Shown one piece after another: positions 55,655 to 64,000 of a stretch of DNA of 64,000 bases. Made by a program: the position numbers and the translations under genes. The notes beneath the pieces were generated by a model. It ran no database searches. It was not told where the DNA came from and was given only the letters and a program-made list of their open reading frames with translations. Source of the stretch: Niebla homalea (lineage: Eukaryota > Ascomycota > Lecanoromycetes > Lecanorales > Ramalinaceae); NCBI GenBank assembly GCA_019925105.1, contig JAHGAU010000029.1, positions 62,001-126,000 of the forward strand, read 5' to 3'. Position 1 is the first letter of the stretch. Each line of letters starts with the position of its first letter.

Positions 55655-56608
55655 ATGGCTAAAAGGTCGTCCGGAAAGAACGTTATCACCGCTGAGGGTG
55701 GCAACAGTGACCCTGATCCCAAATTCACCACCGCATACCCCATGAAGGGAATGAGAGACCGGGACCCTGACCCGGTGTTCGACGACCCAGCAATCACTCA
55801 AAGGGGAAGTAGGATAGAATGGCCTGCTATCAACACCAACCTGCGACAACTGTATATCTCGATCAGTCGATTCCGACCCCTCGTTCATAGCCCCCTTCTA
55901 ATTATTGAGACCAAAGCGCTTCTAGACGAGGAAATGGCAACATGTGCGACTGATGACAGGAAAGCTGCGCGGGATTTTAGAGAGCAGCAGCAGCAAGACA
56001 GCCTCGACTTTGGCCCACTCCTCCAGCTTCTCTATTGGCGCGCTCGTCAACAATCCGCTATCTTCAATGAATTCGTACACCTTTGTAAGCAGGGTCACAT
56101 ATCCTACGAAAGTCTCGTGCATCCAATAGACCTGGTCTCGATTCCTAACTCGGTCCGTGAAGTGCACCGGCTTCTAGCGACCTTTGAGGGACCAACAGAA
56201 GAAGGGTACATCGATACCGACACGTTGACTGGGTTGCACGACTCGAACTCAAAGTCAGCAAACGCACCTCTTTATTGGCTGGCAACTTTGATAATGAGAT
56301 CTCCTAAAGTCTTCAGAATCGGACCCCTGGTGCATGGAATCCTCGAACGTGGATTGATCGGAAAGACTTTCAAGTACAACGAGTTCCTGGAGTTGGACGA
56401 GAACGCAACGCTTTACTTTGACAGTCAAGTTGGAGTTTGTGAGCCCAGTCCCAAGAGGCCATTAGGATTCTGGCTACCATATCGTGGGATAGGTCGGCAC
56501 ACCGGAGAAGGGATCCTGGAAGCACTAAAGGATTCCCTTCGACGATTCGATCGGATTGAAAGGATATTCACCCAATGGTTCCAGATTTCGCCACAACAGC
56601 TGCCTTGA
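55655..56608 (+). CDS. Unknown 317-residue protein
   Basis: A single exon from ATG 55655 to TGA 56608. The first ~55 residues are polar and probably disordered (GGNSDPDPKF, RDRDPDPVFDDP). The rest is a mostly helical soluble domain with a poly-Gln spot (REQQQQDSLDF), LLYWRARQQSAIFNEF and a C-terminal FDRIERIFTQWF. No signal peptide, membrane helix or known motif. Length and even composition make a real gene likely, but the family is not recognised. A weak second copy of part of its 3' end may lie just downstream (see findings). Confidence 0.6.
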   Translation: MAKRSSGKNVITAEGGNSDPDPKFTTAYPMKGMRDRDPDPVFDDPAITQRGSRIEWPAINTNLRQLYISISRFRPLVHSPLLIIETKALLDEEMATCATDDRKAARDFREQQQQDSLDFGPLLQLLYWRARQQSAIFNEFVHLCKQGHISYESLVHPIDLVSIPNSVREVHRLLATFEGPTEEGYIDTDTLTGLHDSNSKSANAPLYWLATLIMRSPKVFRIGPLVHGILERGLIGKTFKYNEFLELDENATLYFDSQVGVCEPSPKRPLGFWLPYRGIGRHTGEGILEALKDSLRRFDRIERIFTQWFQISPQQLP

Positions 56609-58203
56609 GAGTTGTAGAGACGTTGGGAGGAGACATCAAAGACAATCCAAAGGTTAAACCTCATTAACTATTTAGGCGATAATAGCCAAGAATGAAACCC
56701 TACATCTCTCTCACGCTAAGGCGTAAAGATACACGAGTCGCTTTCAATCGTGGAGACGCTGTCTGTGATTCGATTTGTCCAAGCTCATTCGGATTTTGGG
56801 AACCGCATGGGTCAGGCGTGCACAACCCAGGTGCCCTGCATTCAGACGATGCGCTCAAGCCGACAAAATCTGCCTGGAGGAGTCCAAAATTCTGATGCTG
56901 TAGATGGAGGACGTTGCTTGGGGGGAAGCGAAAGATCGGATGATAACTCGCTTCGTACGGAGCCACAGGAAGCATGGACACTTCTCAGTATTCGGATCAA
57001 ACCGTGAAGATCAATATTATTGTCCATTCCTAAACAGGTTACTATTGCGGAAGAATTCCAATTCTCCAGCCTGCCTCCATTCTCCACTCCTTTCGGTTTT
57101 CATATTCAATCAACATGTCACACAGTCACGCTGCCTCCTGGAAATTGCGAGCTGTCATCACCCAACCCATTACTAAAGCACATACATCGCATTTTAGGGT
57201 CAATTGGTCAGCTTCATGCAATCGGATGGGACTCAGATATGGTCTCAAAATAATCTCCGAATAAGCGTGTCCAGCTGGGAGCTAGCTGGGGAGCTCAGAC
57301 AAAGCAACTCGTCGAGCTACTCTCTCGAGCCTCTTTCGTACTCGAAGATGCGAGTCTCATGTAGATTTTCCCCACATTTATACGCATTTATTTACATTTT
57401 TGGGGGTGAACCACTCGGCAAGTCTCCCGCCGGCCGTAATCGTAGTTCTCAGCGATCACAATGATTTGACAAAGTTTAGCAATCAGTCAGCAGCACAGCC
57501 GACGACCTCGCCTTCACGAACCAACAGCAACTCTCCATATAGATGACCGCTTACATGATATGCAGGAGCCAATGTGTTTTGGCCCTCGTGTTCGTTCCCT
57601 GACGGAGCGAAGCCAAGATAACGTGCGCAGTGGGCGGAGAATGTTCCTCCGCCGTACAGGCTTATTTGGCTGCGCTGTTTCAAAGTTGGTCCGCGCAGGC
57701 TCAAGTTGCCATAGGTGTTGCGGTCATACCTTAGGTGGTACTTCTGTCAGCATCTTACCATTGATGCTTCGGATCAATTGATTGCATCGGTCGATGGATC
57801 CAATGCTGAGCCTCGTGGCAGAGGTGTATAAGTAAAGCCTTGCTGCTCCATTCTGACCCTGTTATCTTCGATCAACACTTCACCGGAAGATAATTGTTTA
57901 TCCTCAGGCAGACTCTTGTCTGACATACAGCTGTCTCCAAGCGAGATTGCTGTGGGCTACCAATCCCGAAAATAAGCCCGTACTGTACAGCTGTAACTAC
58001 TCGCTACTGCCTACGGACTACGGACTTCCAACGGACTTTCTTGCATATTACTGAACCTCACCTCCTTCTTCGACCAGAAGAAAACCTTACATTCCCCTCT
58101 CCTCGTCCGCTTCGTCATCTCACCTTCACTCTCAACATTCTGACCTCCCCACAATCATCGTCGCCGCCCCATTTCTTTCCTACACCAAGCTCAAACTTCC
58201 ACA
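56609..58203. other. Intergenic region upstream of the RTA1-family gene
   Basis: No intact gene supported. A motif-free open frame at 56692-56895 weakly resembles the end of the preceding protein. The right end (58060-58200) is C/T-rich and is presumably the promoter of the RTA1-like gene. Confidence 0.45.
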
Positions 58204-59289
58204 ATGGCCGACACTGCGATGCCTGTACCTCTGCCTCAACTCCTCAAACGTCTCTCGGACGCGACCGCGGATTGTACCCAGGTCAATGCGACCTGCCCCG
58301 TCGACCAGACCATCTATGGCTACTACCCGAATTTGGGCTCCAACGCCTTCTTCCTTGCTCTGTTCGCCATCTGTCTCGTCGTCCAGACCTTTTTGGGCCT
58401 CCGCAACCGCATGTGGACATTCCTCATCGCCATGTTCTTCGGTCCCTTTGCTGAAGCGGTCGGCTATGCGGGCAGGATCATCATGCATAACAACCCATGG
58501 TCGAACACTGGGTTTGAGATGCAGATTTGCTGTCTGATCATTGCGCCCGCCTTCATCGCCGCTGGCGTCTATCTCACTCTCAAGGTACGTTTTCCCAATA
58601 TGCTCCCTTCATCAAATGGACGAAGCTGACACTCTTTACCACAGCACACCATCATCGAAATTGGTCCTCAATTTTCTCGACTCCCTCCTCGCTTCTACAC
58701 CTGGATCTTCATCCTCTGCGATCTCCTCTCCCTGGTCATTCAAGGTGCGGGTGGTGGTATCGCAGCCTCGGCTAATGGCAACACGACTCAGCAGAAGACC
58801 GGCAATGACCTCATGATGGCCGGTATCGTCTGGCAAGTGGTGACTCTCCTCATCTTCGGCGCTCTCGTTGCCGACTACGCGGTCCGGGTCAACCGCTCCC
58901 GTCAGCAGCTCAGCCCGGCCGCCACTGCATTACTCCAGTCTGGCAAATTCCGCTTCTTTGTGTCGATGATCGGTCTGGCTTATATTACCGTGTTCATTCG
59001 ATGTGTCTTCCGTATCGCGGAGATGGCGAAAGGATGGGCCAACCCGATCATGCAGGACGAGGTCGACTTCATTGTGCTGGATGGCGTGATGGTGTCGCTG
59101 GCCACTCTCGCATTGACGGTGGCGCATCCGGCGTTTGTGTTCCGACCGATGATCGAGCATAAGCTGCATGGGGTCACGGGAGCAGTGAAAGATTCAAGGG
59201 AGAAGGGTGCGGGCGATGTTGAAGCTTCGTCACCTGAGGGCAGCCCTGATGGGAGGCAATCCTATTTTGGGGGTTCGGGGAGGAAATGA
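58204..59289 (+). CDS. RTA1-family seven-helix membrane protein
   Basis: Exons 58204-58584 and 58645-59289 (intron 60 nt) give 341 residues. After a short extracellular N-terminus with two cysteines there are seven predicted helices. Conserved RTA1/RTM1 blocks are visible: YYPNLGSNAFFLALF, GPFAEAVGYAGRIIM, QICCLIIAPAFIAAGVYLTL, FILCDLLSLVIQGAGGGIAA and FIRCVFRIAEMAKGW. The C-terminus is a short polar tail. Members of this fungus-specific family are linked to lipid translocation and to resistance against toxic lipophilic compounds such as 7-aminocholesterol; the exact substrate is not deducible here. The ATG follows a pyrimidine-rich leader and the splice junction is exact. Confidence 0.95.
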
Positions 59290-60537
59290 GGATGTGAATT
59301 GAAAAGCACGAGTACTTGACCTTTGCTTACGATCAGGGAGAGCATCGCTGAAGCATGGCGTTCAGGAGCACCTGATAGAGACGACAGCAAGGATTCCTCT
59401 CGATCCATTCTACTTGTTGTAGAAGAGAGTTGGTGCATGATGGCTCGACGGCGCTCGAGTGCAAGGTAGATAAATGACAGAGGATGAAAACATAGAAAGA
59501 CAATAGAAAGCTCTGCTTTAACCATCAATTACACAAGTGCCGTACACCAACCACCCTGTTTCGTTTTCCTCTTCCTTCTCCTTCTTCCTCCTCCACAATC
59601 GAAGAAATCGCCCACCTCCAAGGTGCGTCATCATTCCCCATCCCCAGCGCGTGTTAACACATTCTCATTTTATCTCTAGAGCATGCAGCACAATAGCGCA
59701 CCCGAAATGCGCACCGCCTTGCTTTATATCTCGTAGCGCCGTCTTTGAGAACATCGCTAACAAATCATATAGCTAATAACGCCAGCCACACAAACTGCGT
59801 CATCTGCGAGTATGGAATTTAGCTTGTCTCATTTCATGGGGCAATACGTACCTAGTTTCGCAGGCGGCATAACCGCATAATGGCTAGTCGCAAGCTCCAA
59901 ACTTTTGATGCGCACCGGCCTCACATCATCCGCGTGGCGGAGGCATCTAATCATATCATTATCATCAACCCTCATCTCCTTCACTCAGCAGCCCTTCAGG
60001 TCAACAATTTTATTACGCTGTATGGATGAACTGTCGAGTGATTTCTAGTCACTCAAGCAATTGTGAGTCCAAAGTCTGGGTGCATACTTTCTCGCGGCGC
60101 TGCAACATTCTGCTGGCGCGTAGCCTTGTAGGTGGTTTCAGATTCCCACACGGCTTTCACCATGCATGCGCATTTCCCACTTCCCACCAATCCAGCTCGT
60201 GGCTCTGTTGGGTCATGGGAAAGTAGTCACAAAACTGTCTCTTCGCTGGTTCGACTGCATATTGACCTGTTTTCCCCCCTCATGTTTGTCCTCTGTTTCC
60301 CTTCAGCATTCTCGGTTATTTCTCACATGCGATTTGACGCAAATCTCTCGTCAATCTGATCACAGCCATCTTTCCTTGCATACGTGACAAACGAGCCTTG
60401 CATATTCAGATCCTGCTCCCGACCATGCAATAACGCACAAGAAGATGCCAGCCCATCTCAAGCCAACTTCACGCACAATCAAGTAGTTTCACCTCCGACC
60501 AGCTATCCCATCAGCCAATACAGCATAGCACGCCGTC
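59290..60537. other. Intergenic region, nothing recognised
   Basis: About 1.25 kb with short open frames only. It contains the promoter of the glycosyltransferase gene. Confidence 0.45.
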
Positions 60538-62799
60538 ATGCATCTCCCGCAGAACCCTCGATTCCCTCGGGACTTGAGCCCCATGTTCCTTCATCCCAAG
60601 AAGTCATCGGGGACCATCTGGTCGAGGTATCCAACAGGCAGCGTCATTATCAAGCTCGCTCAATCCATCATTGTCCTCCTCATCATCATTACTCTCTACA
60701 ATACCTTTCCCCCTCGCCATCAAAAAGTCAATTTAGATATAAAGCACAACACCTGGGATAGTCAGCAAACCAATGCGAGAGACAAGAAGAGTACGCCATT
60801 CCAAGAAGTACTGACTTTCGGCCATCGCCTCCTAAACAGCACCAAATCATTCAACACCCAACACCTCAAGAGCTTGACCGATTGGACCGTCGAACCCAAA
60901 ACTGGCGCCATCGAAAAGAACGAGACGAGTACAGCAACCGACAGGATCCCCGAAGCCCGACGCATCACCGCCAGAGAATTGATGACCAGACCTCTCCCCA
61001 AAGACCAGACCCGCGCACCCAAACTCATGCATCAGAGCTGGAAGGACAAGGACCTTCCGCCCAAATTCGTGCGTTGGAGCGAGACCTGCCGCTGGATGAA
61101 CCCCGACTGGGAGTACGTCCTCTGGACCGACAAGGACAACCTGGCCCTGGTGAAGAAATACCTGCCCTGGTTCAAGAAACCCTATCGCGAGCTATCCTCG
61201 GAAATCTACCGCGCCGACGCAGTGCGGAATGCTTACATGGGCGTCTTTGGCGGTGTCTACGCCGACTTGGACACCGAGTGCACCCGCCCCTACGACACCC
61301 TCTTCTCCGCCTACAACATATCCACCGCGCCCTATACCGAACTCAACCAGACCCTCCCCTTCCCGCCTTCTTTCCGCATTTCTCAAAACAACGACAACGA
61401 CACCGACGCCGACATCGACAACGAAAACTCCACCACCACCACATCCTCCACTGCTACATCACCATCACCACCACCCCAAAAACGCAAAGCCTTCCTCGGC
61501 CGCATGGGCACCGACCCCGCCAATATGCACTCCATCCCCAACGCCTGGATGGCCTCCACGCCAGGCCACCCCTTCTGGCTCCTCCCGCTCCAACACATCG
61601 CCGCCAAACTCGCCTCGGGCCCGGGCGGCGACCCGGAAACCATCACGGGCCCGGCCTCCCTCTTCGAAACCATCGCCGAGTACAATGACCTCTTCCACAA
61701 CGCCGACTTCCCCAGCCTGGACCAGCACTACGCCGGCAGCGGCTGGGGCTCCCTCTACCCCGCGCCCACCCCACAGGAGGAACTGGTGCTTCTGCCTTTC
61801 TGGGCGATTTACCCGTTCAGTTGGCAGAGGGATGGGAATGCCTATCGGACGCACTGCCTGGTGGGCCAGGAAGGGTTCGATGCGCGGAGATGCAAGGAGG
61901 TGTTGGGGGTGCAGGCGTGGGGCAGTTGGTCAGTGACGTATTGGAGCCACAGTTGGACGGCTGGGGGGAAGCATCAGCACATGGAGGAGTTGCAGGATGA
62001 GGCGACCATTGTGCGGAAGAAGGCGGAGAAGGCGAAGGAGGAGGAGAGGGTGAGGGAGGAGATTCAGGAGGAGGCCGAGAGGGAGTGGGAGATGGGGATG
62101 GAAGGGTATGGGGGAGGAGGAGGGCTCGACGATGATGGTGATCGTGGTTGGACAGGAGAGGATGATGATGATATCGAGGATGAGAGCATGCTGAAGGAAG
62201 GGATGTATCAATTGCTCGAAGAAGAAGAAGGGCGGCTCGGACAAGAAGAGGCGCCGCAGTCGGATGAGTACGAGGACGAGGATCTCGAAGCCGCCCCCAA
62301 CGCCGCAGCCCTCACCATCCCCGGAAACCCCCACCACCTCCCAAACCCACCACCACCACCACAACAACAACAACAACAAGAACCACCGCCAAAATCCTCC
62401 GCCCTCACCGCCCCCAACCCCCCGGCTTTCGGCACCATCGCCGAAACCGACGCCCAGGCCCCACCACCACCACCACCAGCAGATGCCCCCACAAACCGCG
62501 TCCAACAAGCCGCCGCCGCCGCCTTGGAGGAGGAACAGCAGCGCCGTCTCGACAAACTCGCGCAGCAGAAGAAACAGGGGGAAGACGACGCACAGAGGGA
62601 AATGGAAAGCGCGGCGGCGGAATTGAAACGGCAGCACCGCGAGGAGGACGAGGAGGAGGAGGAGGAAAACCCGGAGGAGCTGGGGAATGCGGGGGGGTGG
62701 ATTGGTGATGATGATGGTGGGGTGGAGGAGGAGGAGGAGGAGTTGGAGGAGAACCAGTATATTGGTTTGCTCAGGCGGAGGAGGAGGAGACGGGTGTGA
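60538..62799 (+). CDS. DXD-motif glycosyltransferase (OCH1/SUR1-like) with long acidic tail
   Basis: A single exon of 753 residues. It is a type II membrane protein with a helix at about 35-57 (SVIIKLAQSIIVLLIIITLY), as in Golgi transferases. The catalytic domain (about 165-500) has LMHQSWKDKDLPPKF, EIYRADAVRN and the DXD metal-sugar motif in GGVYADLDTEC (D243, D245), placing it in the Gly_transf_sug family with OCH1 alpha-1,6-mannosyltransferase and the inositol-phosphoceramide mannosyltransferases SUR1/CSH1. Donor is probably GDP-mannose; the acceptor is unclear. From about residue 500 a further 250 residues form an acidic, Glu/Lys-rich coiled-coil and Pro/Gln/Ala-rich region ending in seven arginines. 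Family members are normally 300-450 residues. A Ser/Thr/Asp insertion at about 285-320 is also extra. An ATG at 60583 is an alternative start. Confidence 0.9.
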   Translation: MHLPQNPRFPRDLSPMFLHPKKSSGTIWSRYPTGSVIIKLAQSIIVLLIIITLYNTFPPRHQKVNLDIKHNTWDSQQTNARDKKSTPFQEVLTFGHRLLNSTKSFNTQHLKSLTDWTVEPKTGAIEKNETSTATDRIPEARRITARELMTRPLPKDQTRAPKLMHQSWKDKDLPPKFVRWSETCRWMNPDWEYVLWTDKDNLALVKKYLPWFKKPYRELSSEIYRADAVRNAYMGVFGGVYADLDTECTRPYDTLFSAYNISTAPYTELNQTLPFPPSFRISQNNDNDTDADIDNENSTTTTSSTATSPSPPPQKRKAFLGRMGTDPANMHSIPNAWMASTPGHPFWLLPLQHIAAKLASGPGGDPETITGPASLFETIAEYNDLFHNADFPSLDQHYAGSGWGSLYPAPTPQEELVLLPFWAIYPFSWQRDGNAYRTHCLVGQEGFDARRCKEVLGVQAWGSWSVTYWSHSWTAGGKHQHMEELQDEATIVRKKAEKAKEEERVREEIQEEAEREWEMGMEGYGGGGGLDDDGDRGWTGEDDDDIEDESMLKEGMYQLLEEEEGRLGQEEAPQSDEYEDEDLEAAPNAAALTIPGNPHHLPNPPPPPQQQQQQEPPPKSSALTAPNPPAFGTIAETDAQAPPPPPPADAPTNRVQQAAAAALEEEQQRRLDKLAQQKKQGEDDAQREMESAAAELKRQHREEDEEEEEENPEELGNAGGWIGDDDGGVEEEEEELEENQYIGLLRRRRRRRV

Positions 62800-63272
62800 A
62801 TTGGAAACATGGCTTTTTTCGGTGTGAATATACAAGGGATATGGATGGGAGGCACGTTTCATTTTTTTAGAACTTGAGTTGTTTTCGGATTTAGATATAC
62901 CAACCACCGCGACGTGCAAATCCAATTGAATACAAAAAACGTTTTCCGGATGTTTTGGCTGTGATTTTTGGCTCATCCCGGATTATTCGTACTACAGATG
63001 TCCACGTACGTAGCTCGGCCTCCCCGAAAGCGCTCCCCCCTTTGGCTCCTCGGCCCTCCCCGAGCATAGAATTGCCGTGACGTCACAAACGGCTTGTATG
63101 AATCCACCCCTATATATACAAAGCTTCCCATGACCCTCTCCACATGGCTCCCATGAAATCCAACCATCCCGTCCAGCGGACCTTTCCCAATCTCTCGAAC
63201 CCCAGCGTATTACATACAACACCCCCCCACCCTATTACATACAACAACCCCCCCCCGCCCCGCCCCAAACAG
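62800..63272. other. Intergenic region and monooxygenase promoter
   Basis: Short spacer between the glycosyltransferase and the monooxygenase locus. A TATA-like site lies at 63111-63118. No gene seen. Confidence 0.5.
63111..63118 (+). promoter_or_regulatory. TATA-like element upstream of the monooxygenase locus
   Basis: tatatata sits 162 bp before the ATG at 63273 and about 33 bp before an in-frame ATG at 63144, a standard distance for transcription to start near 63145. Confidence 0.45.
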
Positions 63273-64000
63273 CCCATGCCCCGCGTCCTCATCTCCGGCG
63301 CCGGCATCGCCGGTACCGTGCTCGCCTACTGGCTCGGCCAACACCCCAACTTCTGCATCACCATCCTCGAGCGATCCCGCTCGGCGGACAACCCAGCCGG
63401 TCAGATCATCGGACATCGAGGGCCCCGCGCGGGAAATCGTGGCCCGGATGAATCTCATGGGGACGATCCGATCGAAGGGGGCGCGCGAGGCTGGGATCCG
63501 GTTCGTCGATGACGCGGGGAGGGAGTTTGCGCGGTTCCCTGTGGGGCAGGCCGGGGGGAATCTCGAATGAGATCGAGGTCATGCGGCCTGAGTTTGCGGG
63601 GGTGTTGACTGCGGCTGCGGAGGGGGTGGGGGTCGAGGTGCGGTACGGATGCACGATCCGGGGGGTTGCAGCAGACGGCTTCCAGCGTGATCGTGGAGAT
63701 TGGGGATAGGACCGCCGACAGGGTGTCCCAGGAGGAATTCGATTTCCTCGTCGCGTGCGATGGGCTGAGGTCGTCTACACGGGGTATGATATTACCGGTC
63801 GAGGAACGGAGAGGGTGTCTGAAGCCCACGGGGTTCTTCGCGGCCTTCTTCTCCGTTCCCGCTATGCCGGAAGACCGACCATATGCGACCCTGCTCAATG
63901 CGCCGAGCCGGCGGGCCGTGTTCCTCAAGCCGCTCACGGACGAGCAAACGTCCGCATACCTGACGTGCGGCAAGTTCTCCTCACAGCTGAGGGAGGCGCG
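63273..64000 (+). pseudogene. FAD-dependent monooxygenase, frameshifted and cut by the window edge
   Basis: The ATG at 63273 begins with the FAD-binding motif MPRVLISGAGIAGTVLAYWL (GxGxxG). Further family blocks follow, but only by changing frame three times: DIEGPAREIVARMNLMGTI, then SNEIEVMRPEF, then EEFDFLVACDGLRSSTRG, the DG motif of aromatic-ring and salicylate-type hydroxylases (PF01494). Each shift fits one extra base: a G at 63411-63412, a G in the six-G run 63553-63558, and a G in the six-G run 63660-63665. Three insertions restore the original frame, which stays open to the window end. Homopolymer errors in the assembly are a real alternative, because two of three lie in G runs. Such enzymes hydroxylate aromatic substrates and often sit in secondary-metabolite clusters. 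The partner genes would lie beyond the window. Confidence 0.7.

Noticed and set aside
60882..61688. 268-codon plus-strand frame overlapping the glycosyltransferase
   Set aside because: Out-of-frame reading of the catalytic domain, Arg/Pro/His-rich and without motifs.
61930..62976. 348-codon minus-strand frame rich in Leu and Trp
   Set aside because: Shadow of the acidic low-complexity tail of the glycosyltransferase; the Leu and Trp runs are the complement of Glu/Lys and Pro codons.
1..64000. CRISPR array, bacterial operon signals or ribosomal RNA
   Set aside because: The repeats seen are tandem or inverted without unique spacers of uniform length, gene structure is eukaryotic, and no rRNA sequence was recognised.

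Overview
The window is nuclear DNA of a filamentous ascomycete (Pezizomycotina; Dothideomycetes or Eurotiomycetes is my guess, low confidence). Evidence: genes are broken by short introns (about 46-110 nt, GT..AG, many with a CTRAY branch site), intergenic spaces are long and pyrimidine-rich, and the gene set is fungal: HET, QDE-2-type Argonaute, Zn2Cys6 factor, RTA1, NmrA, STAND-type N-terminal domain, patatin, fused BTA1 betaine-lipid synthase. Most gene models here had to be assembled by hand from two to six exons; exon limits are given in each entry.

Layout. 0-6 kb: the 3' end of a HET-domain gene, then a long Ser/Thr-rich protein with a GPI-type tail and degenerate glycine-rich repeats. 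6.5-9.7 kb: a complete Argonaute (five exons, DEDD catalytic tetrad). 10.4-14.5 kb: a decayed block holding a DHA2-type MFS transporter with frameshifts and two TGA codons, a small inverted-repeat (MITE-like) element, and a Zn2Cys6 regulator with in-frame stops. 15-20.5 kb: a small protein with a 14-residue repeat and the six-exon BTA1 gene, followed by a 102-bp tandem duplication. 20.7-22.5 kb: simple-sequence DNA. 22.6-33.6 kb, all minus strand: a 1418-residue TPR-like protein, an NmrA-like protein, a secreted protein of unknown family and a ferric reductase. 34.4-37.2 kb: two tandem, diverged paralogues of a six-cysteine, Ser/Thr-rich single-pass membrane protein. 38.6 kb: tRNA-Thr(AGT). 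41-50 kb: an unknown acidic/basic protein, a protein with a STAND-type N-terminal region, and a patatin-like protein whose catalytic serine is glycine. 51.7-59.3 kb: a NIPA-type Mg transporter with a very long tail, an unknown 317-residue protein and an RTA1-family membrane protein. 60.5-64 kb: a DXD glycosyltransferase with a long acidic tail, and the frameshifted start of a FAD monooxygenase cut by the window edge.

There is no single operating pathway. Three loci (MFS, Zn2Cys6 factor, FAD monooxygenase) are broken while genes of 2-4 kb around them are intact, so the breaks look local rather than random sequence error. The most interesting candidates are the paired six-cysteine membrane proteins, the serine-less patatin near a STAND-type protein, the MITE-like element in the decayed block, and the broken loci themselves.
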